This document shows positions 44,738 through 54,606 of a stretch of 64,000 nucleotides of DNA, in pieces. The notes beneath the pieces were generated by a model. The model was not told the origin of the DNA. It ran no database searches and saw only the letters and a program-made list of their open reading frames with translations. How positions within the stretch are numbered: the first letter of the stretch is position 1; each line of letters begins with the position of its first letter. Location: the NCBI RefSeq assembly GCF_009653635.1, contig NZ_PPFD01000004.1, positions 1 to 64,000 on the forward strand, given 5' to 3'. The position numbers and the translations under genes are program-made. The DNA comes from Endozoicomonas sp. OPT23. GTDB lineage: Bacteria; Pseudomonadota; Gammaproteobacteria; Pseudomonadales; Endozoicomonadaceae.

Positions 44738-46834
44738 ATGCGTACATTTTTTCTGGCACCTACCCGCTACGGAGTTGGACTGACCTCCGTCTCTCTGGGT
44801 CTGGTGCGTGCTCTCGACAGCCTCGGTCTGAGAGTCAAGTTCTTCAAGCCTATCGCCCAGCTGCACACCATGGACAAGGGACCTGAACGTTCCACACGTC
44901 TGGCCCAGCGCATCATGGACCATGAGCCACCTACTCCAATCAGCACCGCCCGTGTTGAGAACCTGTTGGGTGACAACAAGGGTGACGAGCTGATGGAAGA
45001 CATCGTCGCTCTGTTCGACGAAGCCCGCGACGGTGCTGAGGTCGTTGTTGTGGAAGGTCTGGTACCCACCCGCAACATGCCTTACGCCAACCGCCTGAAC
45101 AGTGATATGGCTCAAACCTTGAACGCCGATATCATTCTGGTATCCGAGCAGGGTGAAGACTCTCTGGAAGACGTTGCAGACAAGCTGGAAATTGCAGCAG
45201 ACAGTTTTGGTGGCATCAAGAACCCGAACATGGTCGGCTACATTCTGAACAAGCTCAGCAAAGAGACCGCTGACAAGTTGACACCTGATGGTCAGATTCA
45301 GTGCCTGCCAGAGTTTGCCCGCAAGGACTTCCTGCCTCTGGGTTATGTCAGTCAGGATCCGGCTCTGTCCTCTCCGCGTACTCTGGACATTGCCAATCAC
45401 CTGGGTGCCGAGATTCTGCATGAAGGTGAAATGGCCACTCGTCGTGTAAATTCCTACACCCTGAGTGCCCGTACACCCACCAACATGATTCACCACCTGA
45501 AGCCGGGCAACCTGATTATCTGCCCTGGTGACCGCGATGACATCGTTCTGGCTACTGCTATGGCAGCACTGAACGGCGTGCCTCTGTCCGGTCTGCTGCT
45601 GACCAGCGGCATCGGCATTTCCGATGCAGTTTCTGGTCTTTGCTCCAAAGCCATCGCAACCGGCCTGCCGGTATTGCTGTCTCAGGATGATTCCTACACC
45701 ACAGCAACCCGCCTTGACCGCATGAGCGACGAACTGCCTCTGGACGACAACGAACGTCTTGAGAAAGTAATGAACACCATCGCTGAAAACCTCAACACTC
45801 GCTGGTTCAAGAAACACTGTGCCAGCCTGGTTGAGCGTCGTCTGTCTCCACCAGCATTCCGCTACAGTCTGGTACGTCGTGCTCAGAAAGCTCGCAAGCG
45901 TATCGTTCTACCGGAAGGTGATGAGCCAAGAACCATTCAGGCGGCTGTTATCTGTCAGGAGCGCGGAATTGCCGAATGCATCCTGCTGGGTAAGCGTGAA
46001 GTGATTGAGCAGGTGGCCAGAGACAACGGTTTCTCACTGCCTGAAGGACTGATCATTATGGACCCGGAAAGCACCCGTGGTCGTTATGTTGAGCCTATGG
46101 TTGAGCTGCGAAAGCATAAAGGCCTGAACGAACCTATGGCTAAAGCGCAACTGGAAGATACCGTTGTGCTTGGCACAATGATGCTGGCTACCGATGAAGT
46201 TGACGGTCTGGTTTCCGGTGCAGTACACACCACAGCCAACACTATCCGTCCTGCGTTCCAGTTGATCAAACCCAAAAAAGACGCTGGTGGACTGGTTTCT
46301 TCCGTGTTCTTTATGCTGCTGCCTGATCAGGTTCTGGCTTACGGTGACTGTGCCGTTAACCCTAACCCTAACGCTGAGCAGCTGGCGAACATTGCCATTC
46401 AAAGTGCTGACTCTGCGGTTGCTTTTGGTATCGAACCAAGAATTGCAATGATCAGTTATTCCACTGGTTCTTCTGGTATCGGTGAGGACGTTGAGCGTGT
46501 TCGTGAAGCAACTCAGCTGGTGCGCGAAAAGCGTCCAGACCTGATTGTCGATGGTCCATTGCAGTACGACGCGGCTTCTGTTGAATCAGTAGCTCGCAGT
46601 AAAGCCCCGGATTCAAGTGTGGCTGGTCGTGCAACAGTATTTGTCTTCCCGGATCTGAACACCGGTAACACCACCTACAAGGCTGTACAGCGCAGTGCCA
46701 ACGTTATCAGTGTTGGTCCTATGCTGCAGGGTCTGAACAAGCCGGTTAACGACTTATCCCGCGGTGCTCTGGTTGACGATATTGTTTATACCATCGCTCT
46801 GACGGCTATTCAGGCTTCTGCTGAAAAAGCCTGA
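44738..46834 (+). CDS. pta: Phosphate acetyltransferase
   Basis: A 698-residue enzyme of the long proteobacterial type that converts acetyl-CoA and phosphate to acetyl phosphate. The N-terminal half (1-230) has a BioD-like P-loop fold, here with a poor loop (APTRYGVGLTS). The central DRTGG-type domain spans about 230-350. The catalytic PTA domain begins at RKRIVLPEGDEPRTI (about 387) and contains SGAVHTTANTIRPA and MISYSTGSSGIGEDV. It is downstream of ackA on the same strand. Confidence 0.96.
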   Translation: MRTFFLAPTRYGVGLTSVSLGLVRALDSLGLRVKFFKPIAQLHTMDKGPERSTRLAQRIMDHEPPTPISTARVENLLGDNKGDELMEDIVALFDEARDGAEVVVVEGLVPTRNMPYANRLNSDMAQTLNADIILVSEQGEDSLEDVADKLEIAADSFGGIKNPNMVGYILNKLSKETADKLTPDGQIQCLPEFARKDFLPLGYVSQDPALSSPRTLDIANHLGAEILHEGEMATRRVNSYTLSARTPTNMIHHLKPGNLIICPGDRDDIVLATAMAALNGVPLSGLLLTSGIGISDAVSGLCSKAIATGLPVLLSQDDSYTTATRLDRMSDELPLDDNERLEKVMNTIAENLNTRWFKKHCASLVERRLSPPAFRYSLVRRAQKARKRIVLPEGDEPRTIQAAVICQERGIAECILLGKREVIEQVARDNGFSLPEGLIIMDPESTRGRYVEPMVELRKHKGLNEPMAKAQLEDTVVLGTMMLATDEVDGLVSGAVHTTANTIRPAFQLIKPKKDAGGLVSSVFFMLLPDQVLAYGDCAVNPNPNAEQLANIAIQSADSAVAFGIEPRIAMISYSTGSSGIGEDVERVREATQLVREKRPDLIVDGPLQYDAASVESVARSKAPDSSVAGRATVFVFPDLNTGNTTYKAVQRSANVISVGPMLQGLNKPVNDLSRGALVDDIVYTIALTAIQASAEKA

Positions 46835-46844
46835 TGCTTGATCT

Positions 46845-46877
46845 GGAAGCACTCGGTTAAACAAACCGAGTGCTTCC
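46845..46877. terminator. Terminator after pta
   Basis: GGAAGCACTCGGTT (46845-46858) pairs with AACCGAGTGCTTCC (46864-46877), loop AAACA, followed by AATTTCTC. It lies between pta and the convergent nuclease gene. Confidence 0.82.
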
Positions 46878-46902
46878 AATTTCTCTTGCCATGCCTTCAA
46901 TA

Positions 46903-48849
46903 TTAAAGCCTGAAATCCCCCCAGACAGCATCATGATCACTTGAACTCAACTCCCCTGAAGATTTCATCAGTCCTCCCTTGTACTCACTTCCCCCTGTAT
47001 ACCTTCCTGAGTATTCAAACAATGGCGACTCCAGTGAATTGATATGCAAGTCGTCTGCCTGCCTCATCTTGCCATGAAGGCTTACACTCACAAGACCATG
47101 GTCAAGATTTCCCAATTCACCATTGTATGAATAGCTGAATGGTATTTTTTCAGCGTACTGACCTTCTGCTGGTAAAGGATTTGGAACAGGCGTGAGTGGC
47201 TTATAGCTGAAGCCTTTCGTTATCTGCTCTGACTGTTCAAGCGGCTTACCACTGACAAAAAATGCCCGGGAGGAAGTCACAATAGCCGGTGAAATGGTAT
47301 CCTCGGTCAAAATACGTACAGGGTCTTCTTTTGCATAAGCATTAAAGTCACCGAGTAACAATACATCGCCAGATTGAGCTTCGGCCTGTAGCCGTTTGCC
47401 AAGTACATTCGCTGCAGTCGATCTTAATCTTGTACAACAGCCTTGTTCATCGGGGCCACCTTTAGGATCATCAGCACAACCACTGCAGCGTTTGGATTTG
47501 AAGTGACTGACAGCGATGGTTAAACACTTACCTGGCTGCCCCTTCAGACAAAACTCCTGAATCAGGCTTTCACGCATGCCAACAACATCGTTACTGCCAC
47601 TCACCTCTCTTGGCATTTCAAGAGTTTCTACCTCTCCCTTGGGAGTCACTCTAACAGGTCGGTAAATCAAGCCTACAGAGATCGCATCAGTTCCAATCTG
47701 ACTGGCATTCTTAGGGTAGACAAATTGATACCGCCTGGTTTCATCGGCCTCAAGAAGATTTAAACTGGAAACAAGAAACCCAATGGCTGACTTATCACCT
47801 GAACCGTTATTACCGACTTCCAGCAAACCCAGAACATCTGCATCCATAAGCCTTATCGCCGAGGTCAGTTTCTCTAACTGCAGTAAGCCATCTTCTACTG
47901 ACTTAGCACCTCTGTTGCCTGGAGATTCAGGTGCACCTTCAATAACATCGTCCGTAAACCAGTTAAGTAAGTTGAAGCTTGCCAAGCGAAGGTCTGAAAT
48001 TTGTTGTCTGTCAGGAATGGATGAAGCAGTAGGTCGCGCCAGTTTTCCGGCCGGTAATGTCACGCTATCAGGGGCCCAATCAGAATCCACCAGCAATTCA
48101 TAACTACTGTCTCGCTGGCTTACTATAGCTTTGAAATCACCTAACTTACTGCCCACTCTGAGATAATTTGCCCAGTAGTTAAAAGCGGCATAGTAATTAA
48201 TTTCGCCTGATCGTGTTTTACCACTTTCAATCACTGCCAAACGACGCGCCTTATTCTTAGCAGCATGATCTTCAGCAGCCTTTCCTCCCGGATATAACTG
48301 TGTCGATTTGAACTGGACGGAGTCAGCAACAAACAGATTATTTTTCTTTCTTCCGTAGTCAAAACTGTATGCCTTGCTCAGAGTGTACCCTTGGGCAGAG
48401 ACCAGCATACCTTCCATTTTCTCCAGGTCAGCTCCGGAATAGCCTGTTTCGCTTGCCTGAAGGACAACAGCTGTCGGTAGTGACCCGGCCCCTTTATCCG
48501 TAGATGTCACTGAGCCTGTTATCTGCAGCTGATTTTTGTACTCTCCCAGCTTGCCTTTGACTTCTACAGTATTTCCTTTAGTAACCTTGGTTCCTTTTTC
48601 ATAGACATAAATCGCTGATGATGTCGGTGATGTAGATGTTCCATCCTGAAGATAGTAGCCAGATTTCCCTCTACTGTCCGCTGTTATATGAGTCACAACG
48701 CCTTCCAGGGTTACGTCTTTTCCTTTGAGACTTGAGTCACCACGAACTTGCTGAATGGTCTTTGGTGCAGAGAGTGCGTTTGGAGAAAAACCAATCAGAA
48801 AAGATAAAGTCAGACTGCCCAGTGCAGCTGTTAGTCGTTTAATAGTCAT
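46903..48849 (-). CDS. ExeM/NucH-type extracellular endonuclease
   Basis: A 648-residue secreted nuclease with a signal peptide (about 1-27). An OB-fold-like domain follows (about 33-115), then a middle region, then a C-terminal endonuclease/exonuclease/phosphatase domain. The last carries LASFNLLNWF, LGLLEVGNNG, VSHFKSKRC, LLGDFNAYAKED and a final SSDHDAVWGDF with the catalytic His. ExeM enzymes degrade extracellular DNA. AGGAGCAGATGGC precedes the ATG. It starts 12 bp after the autotransporter gene, so the two are one operon. Confidence 0.9.
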   Translation of the reverse strand: MTIKRLTAALGSLTLSFLIGFSPNALSAPKTIQQVRGDSSLKGKDVTLEGVVTHITADSRGKSGYYLQDGTSTSPTSSAIYVYEKGTKVTKGNTVEVKGKLGEYKNQLQITGSVTSTDKGAGSLPTAVVLQASETGYSGADLEKMEGMLVSAQGYTLSKAYSFDYGRKKNNLFVADSVQFKSTQLYPGGKAAEDHAAKNKARRLAVIESGKTRSGEINYYAAFNYWANYLRVGSKLGDFKAIVSQRDSSYELLVDSDWAPDSVTLPAGKLARPTASSIPDRQQISDLRLASFNLLNWFTDDVIEGAPESPGNRGAKSVEDGLLQLEKLTSAIRLMDADVLGLLEVGNNGSGDKSAIGFLVSSLNLLEADETRRYQFVYPKNASQIGTDAISVGLIYRPVRVTPKGEVETLEMPREVSGSNDVVGMRESLIQEFCLKGQPGKCLTIAVSHFKSKRCSGCADDPKGGPDEQGCCTRLRSTAANVLGKRLQAEAQSGDVLLLGDFNAYAKEDPVRILTEDTISPAIVTSSRAFFVSGKPLEQSEQITKGFSYKPLTPVPNPLPAEGQYAEKIPFSYSYNGELGNLDHGLVSVSLHGKMRQADDLHINSLESPLFEYSGRYTGGSEYKGGLMKSSGELSSSDHDAVWGDFRL

Positions 48850-48860
48850 GCCATCTGCTC

Positions 48861-50930
48861 CTAAAACTCATACCGTGCACGACAGGTGATGCCAGTCTCT
48901 GTGTAGTTTTCCCGATAGGCACCATTCAGATCACAACCTACAAGCATCGCATTCATTCGATAATCGAACCCCAGAGAACCTGCCAGAGTCAGCCGGTCTG
49001 GTGTTTTACCTTTTGAAACCACCGCAACGGGACTGGTTCCGACGGTATAGCGAGTCTCCAGGTCGCTGTTCGAGAAGTTGTACCAGAGCATCGCTTTAGC
49101 TCTGGGAGAAAAGCCTTCCTCCTGAGGGAAATACCGAACACCAAAGCCCGCCTCAATGACGGTTTCAGAAACACTCTTGATGCGTTGATCCAGCTGTCGA
49201 TAATGGTAGTCGTCGACATTGACGTAGCTGATATTCAGCCCCATCAATGGTTGAACCGGTAAAGGCAGGTAACCCAATACCTGAACCGTCACTGCTGTGG
49301 ATTTATAATCTGCCTTGTCTTCCTTATTCGCATATCTGCGCTTTGAGGAATTATCGGCCCATGAATAGCTGACTATGGACTCCATACCAATAGCGCCAAA
49401 GTCTTTGTCGGCATAGAGAGCAATCAACCAGCTATCGGTATTGGTACTGCTGCTTTTTGAATAGTCGGTATCTGCCTTCTGGTAAGACAAAGCAAATCCC
49501 ATCAATGTACACAGCTCCTCTGACACAGTATCTACACCAGCCACAAGCCCTTTGACATCAGAGTCATAACCCGGGTCTTCTCCATGGGAATTTAATTTCC
49601 CTTTGTAACCGAGAACTTCAGCCCAGACAGCAGGTCGTTCAATACCATCACCAGCATTCATACCTGTTTGCTGCAAGCCCGAAGCTGCCACTCTCTGGCT
49701 AATCTGATTTCTGGCTTGCTGTCCAAAGGAAATAGCCTGCTCTACTGAATGAGATGAATCAGGTGTTAACTGGGTCACTAACTGTTTGAGACTCGCCTGA
49801 TTATCAGACTGCTCATAAAGCATTGACTGCACTTCTCTCGACCCAAACTCCATGCTCGTTGCAGCCGCTTCTGCACTCTGGTCAGACCAGCCCATCTTCC
49901 TGAGCTCCTGACGGCTCTGGGCCATAGTTTGAGGAACAGCCTTGAACTTAATTTCTTTAGCAGAGAGCCCGGATAGCATCTCCAGCCTCACGAGAGGGTT
50001 TTCCAAAACCAGCGCTGGCTTATTCAAGTCGGAGGGAGCTGATATCAGATTATACACCTTGTTCATCGCTGGTTTGCCCAGCACTTTGACTCTACTGCCA
50101 CTGCCAAAGTTAAAGCTGTTCCCTGAGGAAAGGAATGTGTTATCAGAAGGAATATCTCTGGCCTGAACCAGTAAGTCGGATTGAGGCGCTATATCAAACG
50201 TCAGCGGTGATCTAAAAGAGTTGGCCTTATTCCACTGCCCGGCTTCAGGCTCTCTGCCTACATTATAAAAGAACCGACCATAAGATATATGGCCTTTGTT
50301 AGCTGCGGACTGCAATCTGCCCGAACTTGTTACCGTCAGTTTATTACTGCCGACGGGGAGTCTTTTTCCACTCCATAAATGACCAGAATCATTTGCGTAT
50401 AACAATGCATGACCTGACTCCGACTGCACTCCACCATCAATTTTTATTTGCCCTGAAGCTGAGTTGGCAACTCTAATAGCCGGATAACCATCAGCGGTAC
50501 TCTGTAACCTGAGACCAGTACTGGAGCCCAGATCAATCTGATATACACTTCCTGCCTGTGCATAGATAGCGTGCCTCTGTCGTGATACTGCCAGACCACT
50601 GCCTTTAAAATTGATTGCACCAGTACGAGCACCTTCCAAAAGGAGAATCGTATTTGCATCGGAACTCAGTCTGCTATTGATATTAAGAGTAACCGTTGAG
50701 GTACCTTCAAACCTGAACACCTCACCTCGATACTGGGCATTGAGTTCACCATTGACATTGACGGTTCCTGTCGCCCCATTTTTTATCGTATAGAGAGGGC
50801 CTTCGGCTGTTTTACTGGCAGTGATATCACAACTACCCGTTATCTCGGCACCGCACGGTGCGGCAGACAATGTTCCGGAAAACGGGCAGCAGAAAGCAGG
50901 TAAAGAAAGGTAATAAAGCAACTTCTTCAT
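48861..50930 (-). CDS. Autotransporter (type V) with C-terminal beta-barrel
   Basis: A 689-residue protein. The ATG at 50930 gives a signal peptide (MKKLLYYLSLPAFCCPFSG) with GAGGAA 9 nt upstream; an in-frame start 102 bp earlier lacks these. The passenger (about 25-420) is rich in short beta repeats (TGTVNVNGELN, TVTLNINSRL, GQIKIDGGVQ), typical of a beta-helix. The barrel (about 430-689) opens with PAVWAEVLGYKG and ends in CRARYEF with the terminal Phe used by the BAM complex. No protease or lipase motif is seen in the passenger. It is co-transcribed with the ExeM-type nuclease. Confidence 0.88.
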   Translation of the reverse strand: MKKLLYYLSLPAFCCPFSGTLSAAPCGAEITGSCDITASKTAEGPLYTIKNGATGTVNVNGELNAQYRGEVFRFEGTSTVTLNINSRLSSDANTILLLEGARTGAINFKGSGLAVSRQRHAIYAQAGSVYQIDLGSSTGLRLQSTADGYPAIRVANSASGQIKIDGGVQSESGHALLYANDSGHLWSGKRLPVGSNKLTVTSSGRLQSAANKGHISYGRFFYNVGREPEAGQWNKANSFRSPLTFDIAPQSDLLVQARDIPSDNTFLSSGNSFNFGSGSRVKVLGKPAMNKVYNLISAPSDLNKPALVLENPLVRLEMLSGLSAKEIKFKAVPQTMAQSRQELRKMGWSDQSAEAAATSMEFGSREVQSMLYEQSDNQASLKQLVTQLTPDSSHSVEQAISFGQQARNQISQRVAASGLQQTGMNAGDGIERPAVWAEVLGYKGKLNSHGEDPGYDSDVKGLVAGVDTVSEELCTLMGFALSYQKADTDYSKSSSTNTDSWLIALYADKDFGAIGMESIVSYSWADNSSKRRYANKEDKADYKSTAVTVQVLGYLPLPVQPLMGLNISYVNVDDYHYRQLDQRIKSVSETVIEAGFGVRYFPQEEGFSPRAKAMLWYNFSNSDLETRYTVGTSPVAVVSKGKTPDRLTLAGSLGFDYRMNAMLVGCDLNGAYRENYTETGITCRARYEF

Positions 50931-51214
50931 CAATGATTCCTCAGTGACATCAGAAACGGCATGCAGCTCCACAGCTACACAGAGGGAAAATAAAAATGAC
51001 TTCAGACGATAGGCAATAGCAGGCTGAATCAAGTATGAAAGTGTAGAGCAGAAAATGAATTTTCGCGGAACTGGATAAGTTACTTAGTAAGAGAGGCTCT
51101 CACATAACTGTCATATTTCTTGCTTAAAATCATGATCAGTTTACTAAAGCTATCAGAAAGGAGGCCGACATCTGTTTATTACGCCCCATAGAAAAGAAAA
51201 ATGAAGAGAAAAGT

Positions 51215-51502
51215 ATGATGAAACTACACACTCATAACCAGTCTACTGTCACCTGCAACAACTGCGGTCATAACGAACCGGAAACCATGCCACAGGATGC
51301 CTGTGTATACCTTTATGAATGCCGTAGCTGCAGAACACTGATGACACCACAGGCTGGAGACTGCTGCATATTCTGTTCACGAGGCAGCCACCCCTGCCCT
51401 ACCAGCCAGAGAGAGAGTAAAAGCTATTATGCAATGCCACAGACTGCAGTTCAGAATGCAGACTCCATCAGCCCGGTCACTCAATCTTCAATGGCTGGCT
51501 GA
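51215..51502 (+). CDS. GDCCxFC-motif small cysteine-rich protein
   Basis: A 95-residue protein. CNNCGH (a first CxxC), CRSC and then the signature GDCCIFCSRGSHPCP suggest two or more metal sites; GDCCVFCSYGS-type proteins are a known small family of unknown function. The last 30 residues are low-complexity. It stands alone between genes on the other strand. Confidence 0.75.
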   Translation: MMKLHTHNQSTVTCNNCGHNEPETMPQDACVYLYECRSCRTLMTPQAGDCCIFCSRGSHPCPTSQRESKSYYAMPQTAVQNADSISPVTQSSMAG

Positions 51503-51572
51503 ATCTTTTTGATGCCGAGCGTATGAGAATACACCGGCATCCACCCTTCCTTTCCTCTCTCTCCTTCACTAC

Positions 51573-52259
51573 CTAACTGATCACCAAACTCTCGCTTCTT
51601 CTGCGAATACCCATCACATGTATCAATGACAAAATTCCGGAAAGCCCTGTTATCAGAGCAGCTAATATAAGTGTTTTATAACCTACCAGCCCGAAACACC
51701 AGGCTCCCAGTACGCCACCCGTGAAGAATCCTGACAACAGCAACAGGTACAAAGCAAAACGTCGTTTATCAATTCCTCTACCACTGAGCCAGTAACCAAT
51801 TTTTGCACCAAGATCGGTCACTATCCCGCTCATATGTGTCGTTCGAATAACCGCATGGCTGAAGGTACTGACCAGAGCATTCTGCAAACCACAGGCCAGT
51901 GATGCGAACATTTGCCCCCAGAAAGAGCTGTGTTTGAACAACATCATTGAAACCAGCAACAGAAAGCACTCAACGATTAATGCCACACCGTATCGTCGAC
52001 CCAGCCTGAGCCTGCTGCCACGGGTAATAACTCCGCCAAGAACAGCACCAAGGAAAAAACAGAACACAACCATGGACAGATGGCTGAGCACAGCCCAGTT
52101 TTGTTGTGCCAGAGCCGTCGAAGCCAGAGTCACGGAACCGGTAACATGGGTGACCGCCTGATTAGAAAAGCTGAGCAGAGCAACCGAATTCACTAACCCG
52201 GCAGACAAAGTCAGTAACACGCCACCAACCCAGACCCAGAGAGGCAGTTTACGAATCAT
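51573..52259 (-). CDS. YoaK family (DUF1275) membrane protein
   Basis: A 228-residue protein with about six transmembrane segments. The family features GLVNSVALLSF (N-terminal), THVTGSVT, ACGLQNALV and RTTHMSGIVTDLG are visible. Function unknown. The ribosome site is weak. Confidence 0.85.
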   Translation of the reverse strand: MIRKLPLWVWVGGVLLTLSAGLVNSVALLSFSNQAVTHVTGSVTLASTALAQQNWAVLSHLSMVVFCFFLGAVLGGVITRGSRLRLGRRYGVALIVECFLLLVSMMLFKHSSFWGQMFASLACGLQNALVSTFSHAVIRTTHMSGIVTDLGAKIGYWLSGRGIDKRRFALYLLLLSGFFTGGVLGAWCFGLVGYKTLILAALITGLSGILSLIHVMGIRRRSESLVIS

Positions 52260-52454
52260 CTAGAAATACTCAGTGAGACTACCGACACAGTGGGTGTCAG
52301 TGAATAGAGTGCTTATTATCAGCCAACCGCAGGAAGGATTGTATTGTGGGTTGCTACTAATCGCAGGTTACTAATAGAGGTACCTTCCTTAAAACAGGAA
52401 AGCACCTCTGCCGTCATGATAAGAGAGATACGCTAAATCACTGTCTCTAACTGA

Positions 52455-53114
52455 TTAGCGTTGAGGTGCTGGCTTCAAATTAATTTCAACTCTGCGATTC
52501 ATGGCTCTGCCAGCCTTGGTTTTATTGTTGCCAATCGGGTTGGAAGCACCTTCACCGAAATAGGTGACCCGTGTTGAGGAAACACCCTGATACTCAAAGT
52601 ACCTGGCAACACTCTTTGCTCTATTCGTAGACAAACGCTGATTAAGGGACGGACTGCCAGTGCTATCGGTATAACCAATAATCTCGATCAGGTTTTTATC
52701 GTATCTCTTGAAAACTTTTGAAACAGAGACCAACACAGGATAAAAGCTCGATTTGATAGCAGACTGATTACTCCCAAACGTAATATTGGAAGGCATTACC
52801 AGCTGAATATCGTTTCCATAACGATTGATACGAACTCCGGTTCCCTGAAGTTCCTGTCTTAAAGCCGCTTCCTGCTGATCGGTATAGTAACCATAACCCG
52901 CTCCTGCAGCAGCACCTAGCGCAGCACCTCTGAGAGCCCCTTTCTCACCATCAACCAGACCACCAATAACCGCCCCGGCAATGGCACCAACACCGCCATA
53001 GGTTGATGTTTTATTGGTTTCCTGCTGTCCGGTGTAAGGGTTGGTGGTCTGACAGCCTGCCAGTACAGCAGCAGTCACACCAACAACAGCCAGCTTTTTC
53101 ATTGAATTCAGCAT
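52455..53114 (-). CDS. OmpA-family lipoprotein with glycine zipper
   Basis: A 219-residue lipoprotein. The lipobox is LAGC (C21). A glycine-zipper segment follows (about 40-75: GGVGAIAGAVIGGLVDG, then GAALGAAAGAGYGYY), then a C-terminal OmpA peptidoglycan-binding domain (about 105-215) with EIIGYTDSTGS, LSTNRAKSVARYF and NRRVEINL. The layout matches YiaD-type proteins. It probably tethers the outer membrane to peptidoglycan. GAGAG precedes the first ATG. Confidence 0.9.
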   Translation of the reverse strand: MLNSMKKLAVVGVTAAVLAGCQTTNPYTGQQETNKTSTYGGVGAIAGAVIGGLVDGEKGALRGAALGAAAGAGYGYYTDQQEAALRQELQGTGVRINRYGNDIQLVMPSNITFGSNQSAIKSSFYPVLVSVSKVFKRYDKNLIEIIGYTDSTGSPSLNQRLSTNRAKSVARYFEYQGVSSTRVTYFGEGASNPIGNNKTKAGRAMNRRVEINLKPAPQR

Positions 53115-53195
53115 ACTTCTCTCTCTGAATATATCGGAATGTTTGAATACTATTCATCAATATATGTATTCAAACATTGGGGTAGTTACTCTGGT

Positions 53196-53858
53196 TCAGC
53201 CACGAATAACACTGTTCTCACGTAACTCTTCACCAATGCTGGTATTAGGGCCGTGACCTGCAACCACAGTGGTTTCCTCATCGAGGATATACAAACGCTG
53301 GCGTATCGACTTCTCAATGGTTTTGAAATCACCGCCCCATAGATCCGTTCTGCCAATGGAACGACGGAACAACGTATCCCCGGCAATAAGAACACCAGCT
53401 TTTTCAAAATGGAAACACATGGAGCCTGGTGTATGACCGGGCGTATGCATGGCAACACCATCACAACAGGGCAGTTCCTGATCATCTTTCAGCCAGAAAT
53501 CAGGATCGGGAATAGGATTGTAGGGCACACCAAATCTACGACACTGTGTCTCCAGGTTATCCCAAAGAAACTTGTCTTCTTCGTGCAGATGAATAGGTGC
53601 GCCGGTCTTCTTCTTGATCTCACCACTGGCCAGAAAATGATCAAGATGGGCATGCGTATGAATCAGGGCAACTGCTCTTAAACCATTAGCTTCCAGTTTG
53701 GCCAGAATGACATCCGGATCACCGCCCGGATCGATCACTATCGCTTTTTTGGTAATTGTGTCACCAATAATGGTGCAGTTGCATTGCAACGGGCCAACCG
53801 GAAAGGTTTCCCTGACCATGGTACACACATTCGCTGTTTCCTGACTGTTGGAAGTCAT
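53196..53858 (-). CDS. MBL-fold hydrolase (glyoxalase II / YcbL-like)
   Basis: A 220-residue metallo-hydrolase with the zinc motif HTHAHLDH (67-74), then GGVAMHTPGHTPGSMCF-type spacing and GDTLFRRSIGRTDL, which are characteristic of the YcbL/type II glyoxalase-like branch. GAGGG lies before the ATG at 53858. It probably hydrolyses a thioester such as S-lactoylglutathione; this is inference from the family. Confidence 0.88.
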   Translation of the reverse strand: MTSNSQETANVCTMVRETFPVGPLQCNCTIIGDTITKKAIVIDPGGDPDVILAKLEANGLRAVALIHTHAHLDHFLASGEIKKKTGAPIHLHEEDKFLWDNLETQCRRFGVPYNPIPDPDFWLKDDQELPCCDGVAMHTPGHTPGSMCFHFEKAGVLIAGDTLFRRSIGRTDLWGGDFKTIEKSIRQRLYILDEETTVVAGHGPNTSIGEELRENSVIRG

Positions 53859-53975
53859 AGCCGCTTGCCCTCATCCTGAAATGACCGGCTATTTTAATTC
53901 AGAGATATCTTTATGCCTATCCATAGACAGGGGATTCAGGGTCAGGGTATTGAAAAGAGATGTTACCAGGCTGTA

Positions 53976-54578
53976 TCAGATCGCTTTGACAGGCAGGCTG
54001 ATGTAACCAGCCGTTGCCAGCTTAAAGCCCCTTCCCTTACCTAATACAGCTTCGATCAGCATATAGATAGGCACACCATGACTGAAGGCTAGAATAACAC
54101 CGCCTTGCTCTGTGCTCTTGTCTGAGCTTTTATATGAGTAGCGATCAATCAGATCGCGGTAGCAACTGATCACACGAGAGCTGATCTGCTCGTTTGTTTC
54201 ACCACCAAAAGACTCCGGATGTTCTGGAAACCAGAAGTCTTCATCCTGATAGTCACTGTAGATCGTACTTTCACGCTCACCGGCTCTGGCTTCAATCAAA
54301 CGACGGTCACTTTCCAACAGTGTTGCTGGAACCGATAGATAGTCCATGGCAATCTGGGCACTTTCCAGCGCTCTCGGCAAAGGTGAACTTAACACAGCAA
54401 GAATATTCTTCTCTTCCAGATCAGCTGCTACCTGTTTAACAGAGGACAGAACCTGCTGTTTACCTAATTCTGTCAGTACTGCTTTTCGGTAATTGGGATG
54501 CTCAGGATCAGAGCTGTAAAACTCACCAGTATTATGAGTACCTTCGCCGTGTCTAAATATTATAATTTTCGCTGCCAT
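53976..54578 (-). CDS. Histidine phosphatase family protein
   Basis: A 200-residue phosphoglycerate mutase-like protein. The catalytic RHGE lies at 9-12 (H10 accepts the phosphate), and the second conserved His is in LAFSHGVPIYM. SSPLPRALESA follows the usual TxLxRAxxTA position. AGGACAG precedes the ATG. The substrate is unknown. Confidence 0.87.
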   Translation of the reverse strand: MAAKIIIFRHGEGTHNTGEFYSSDPEHPNYRKAVLTELGKQQVLSSVKQVAADLEEKNILAVLSSPLPRALESAQIAMDYLSVPATLLESDRRLIEARAGERESTIYSDYQDEDFWFPEHPESFGGETNEQISSRVISCYRDLIDRYSYKSSDKSTEQGGVILAFSHGVPIYMLIEAVLGKGRGFKLATAGYISLPVKAI

Positions 54579-54606
54579 TAACTCTGTCCTTTTTCCTACC
54601 TGAATT

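Noticed and set aside
43422-45817. Long antisense open frames opposite ackA (391 codons) and pta (373 codons)
   Set aside because: Shadows of highly expressed genes; no start signals or protein-like pattern.
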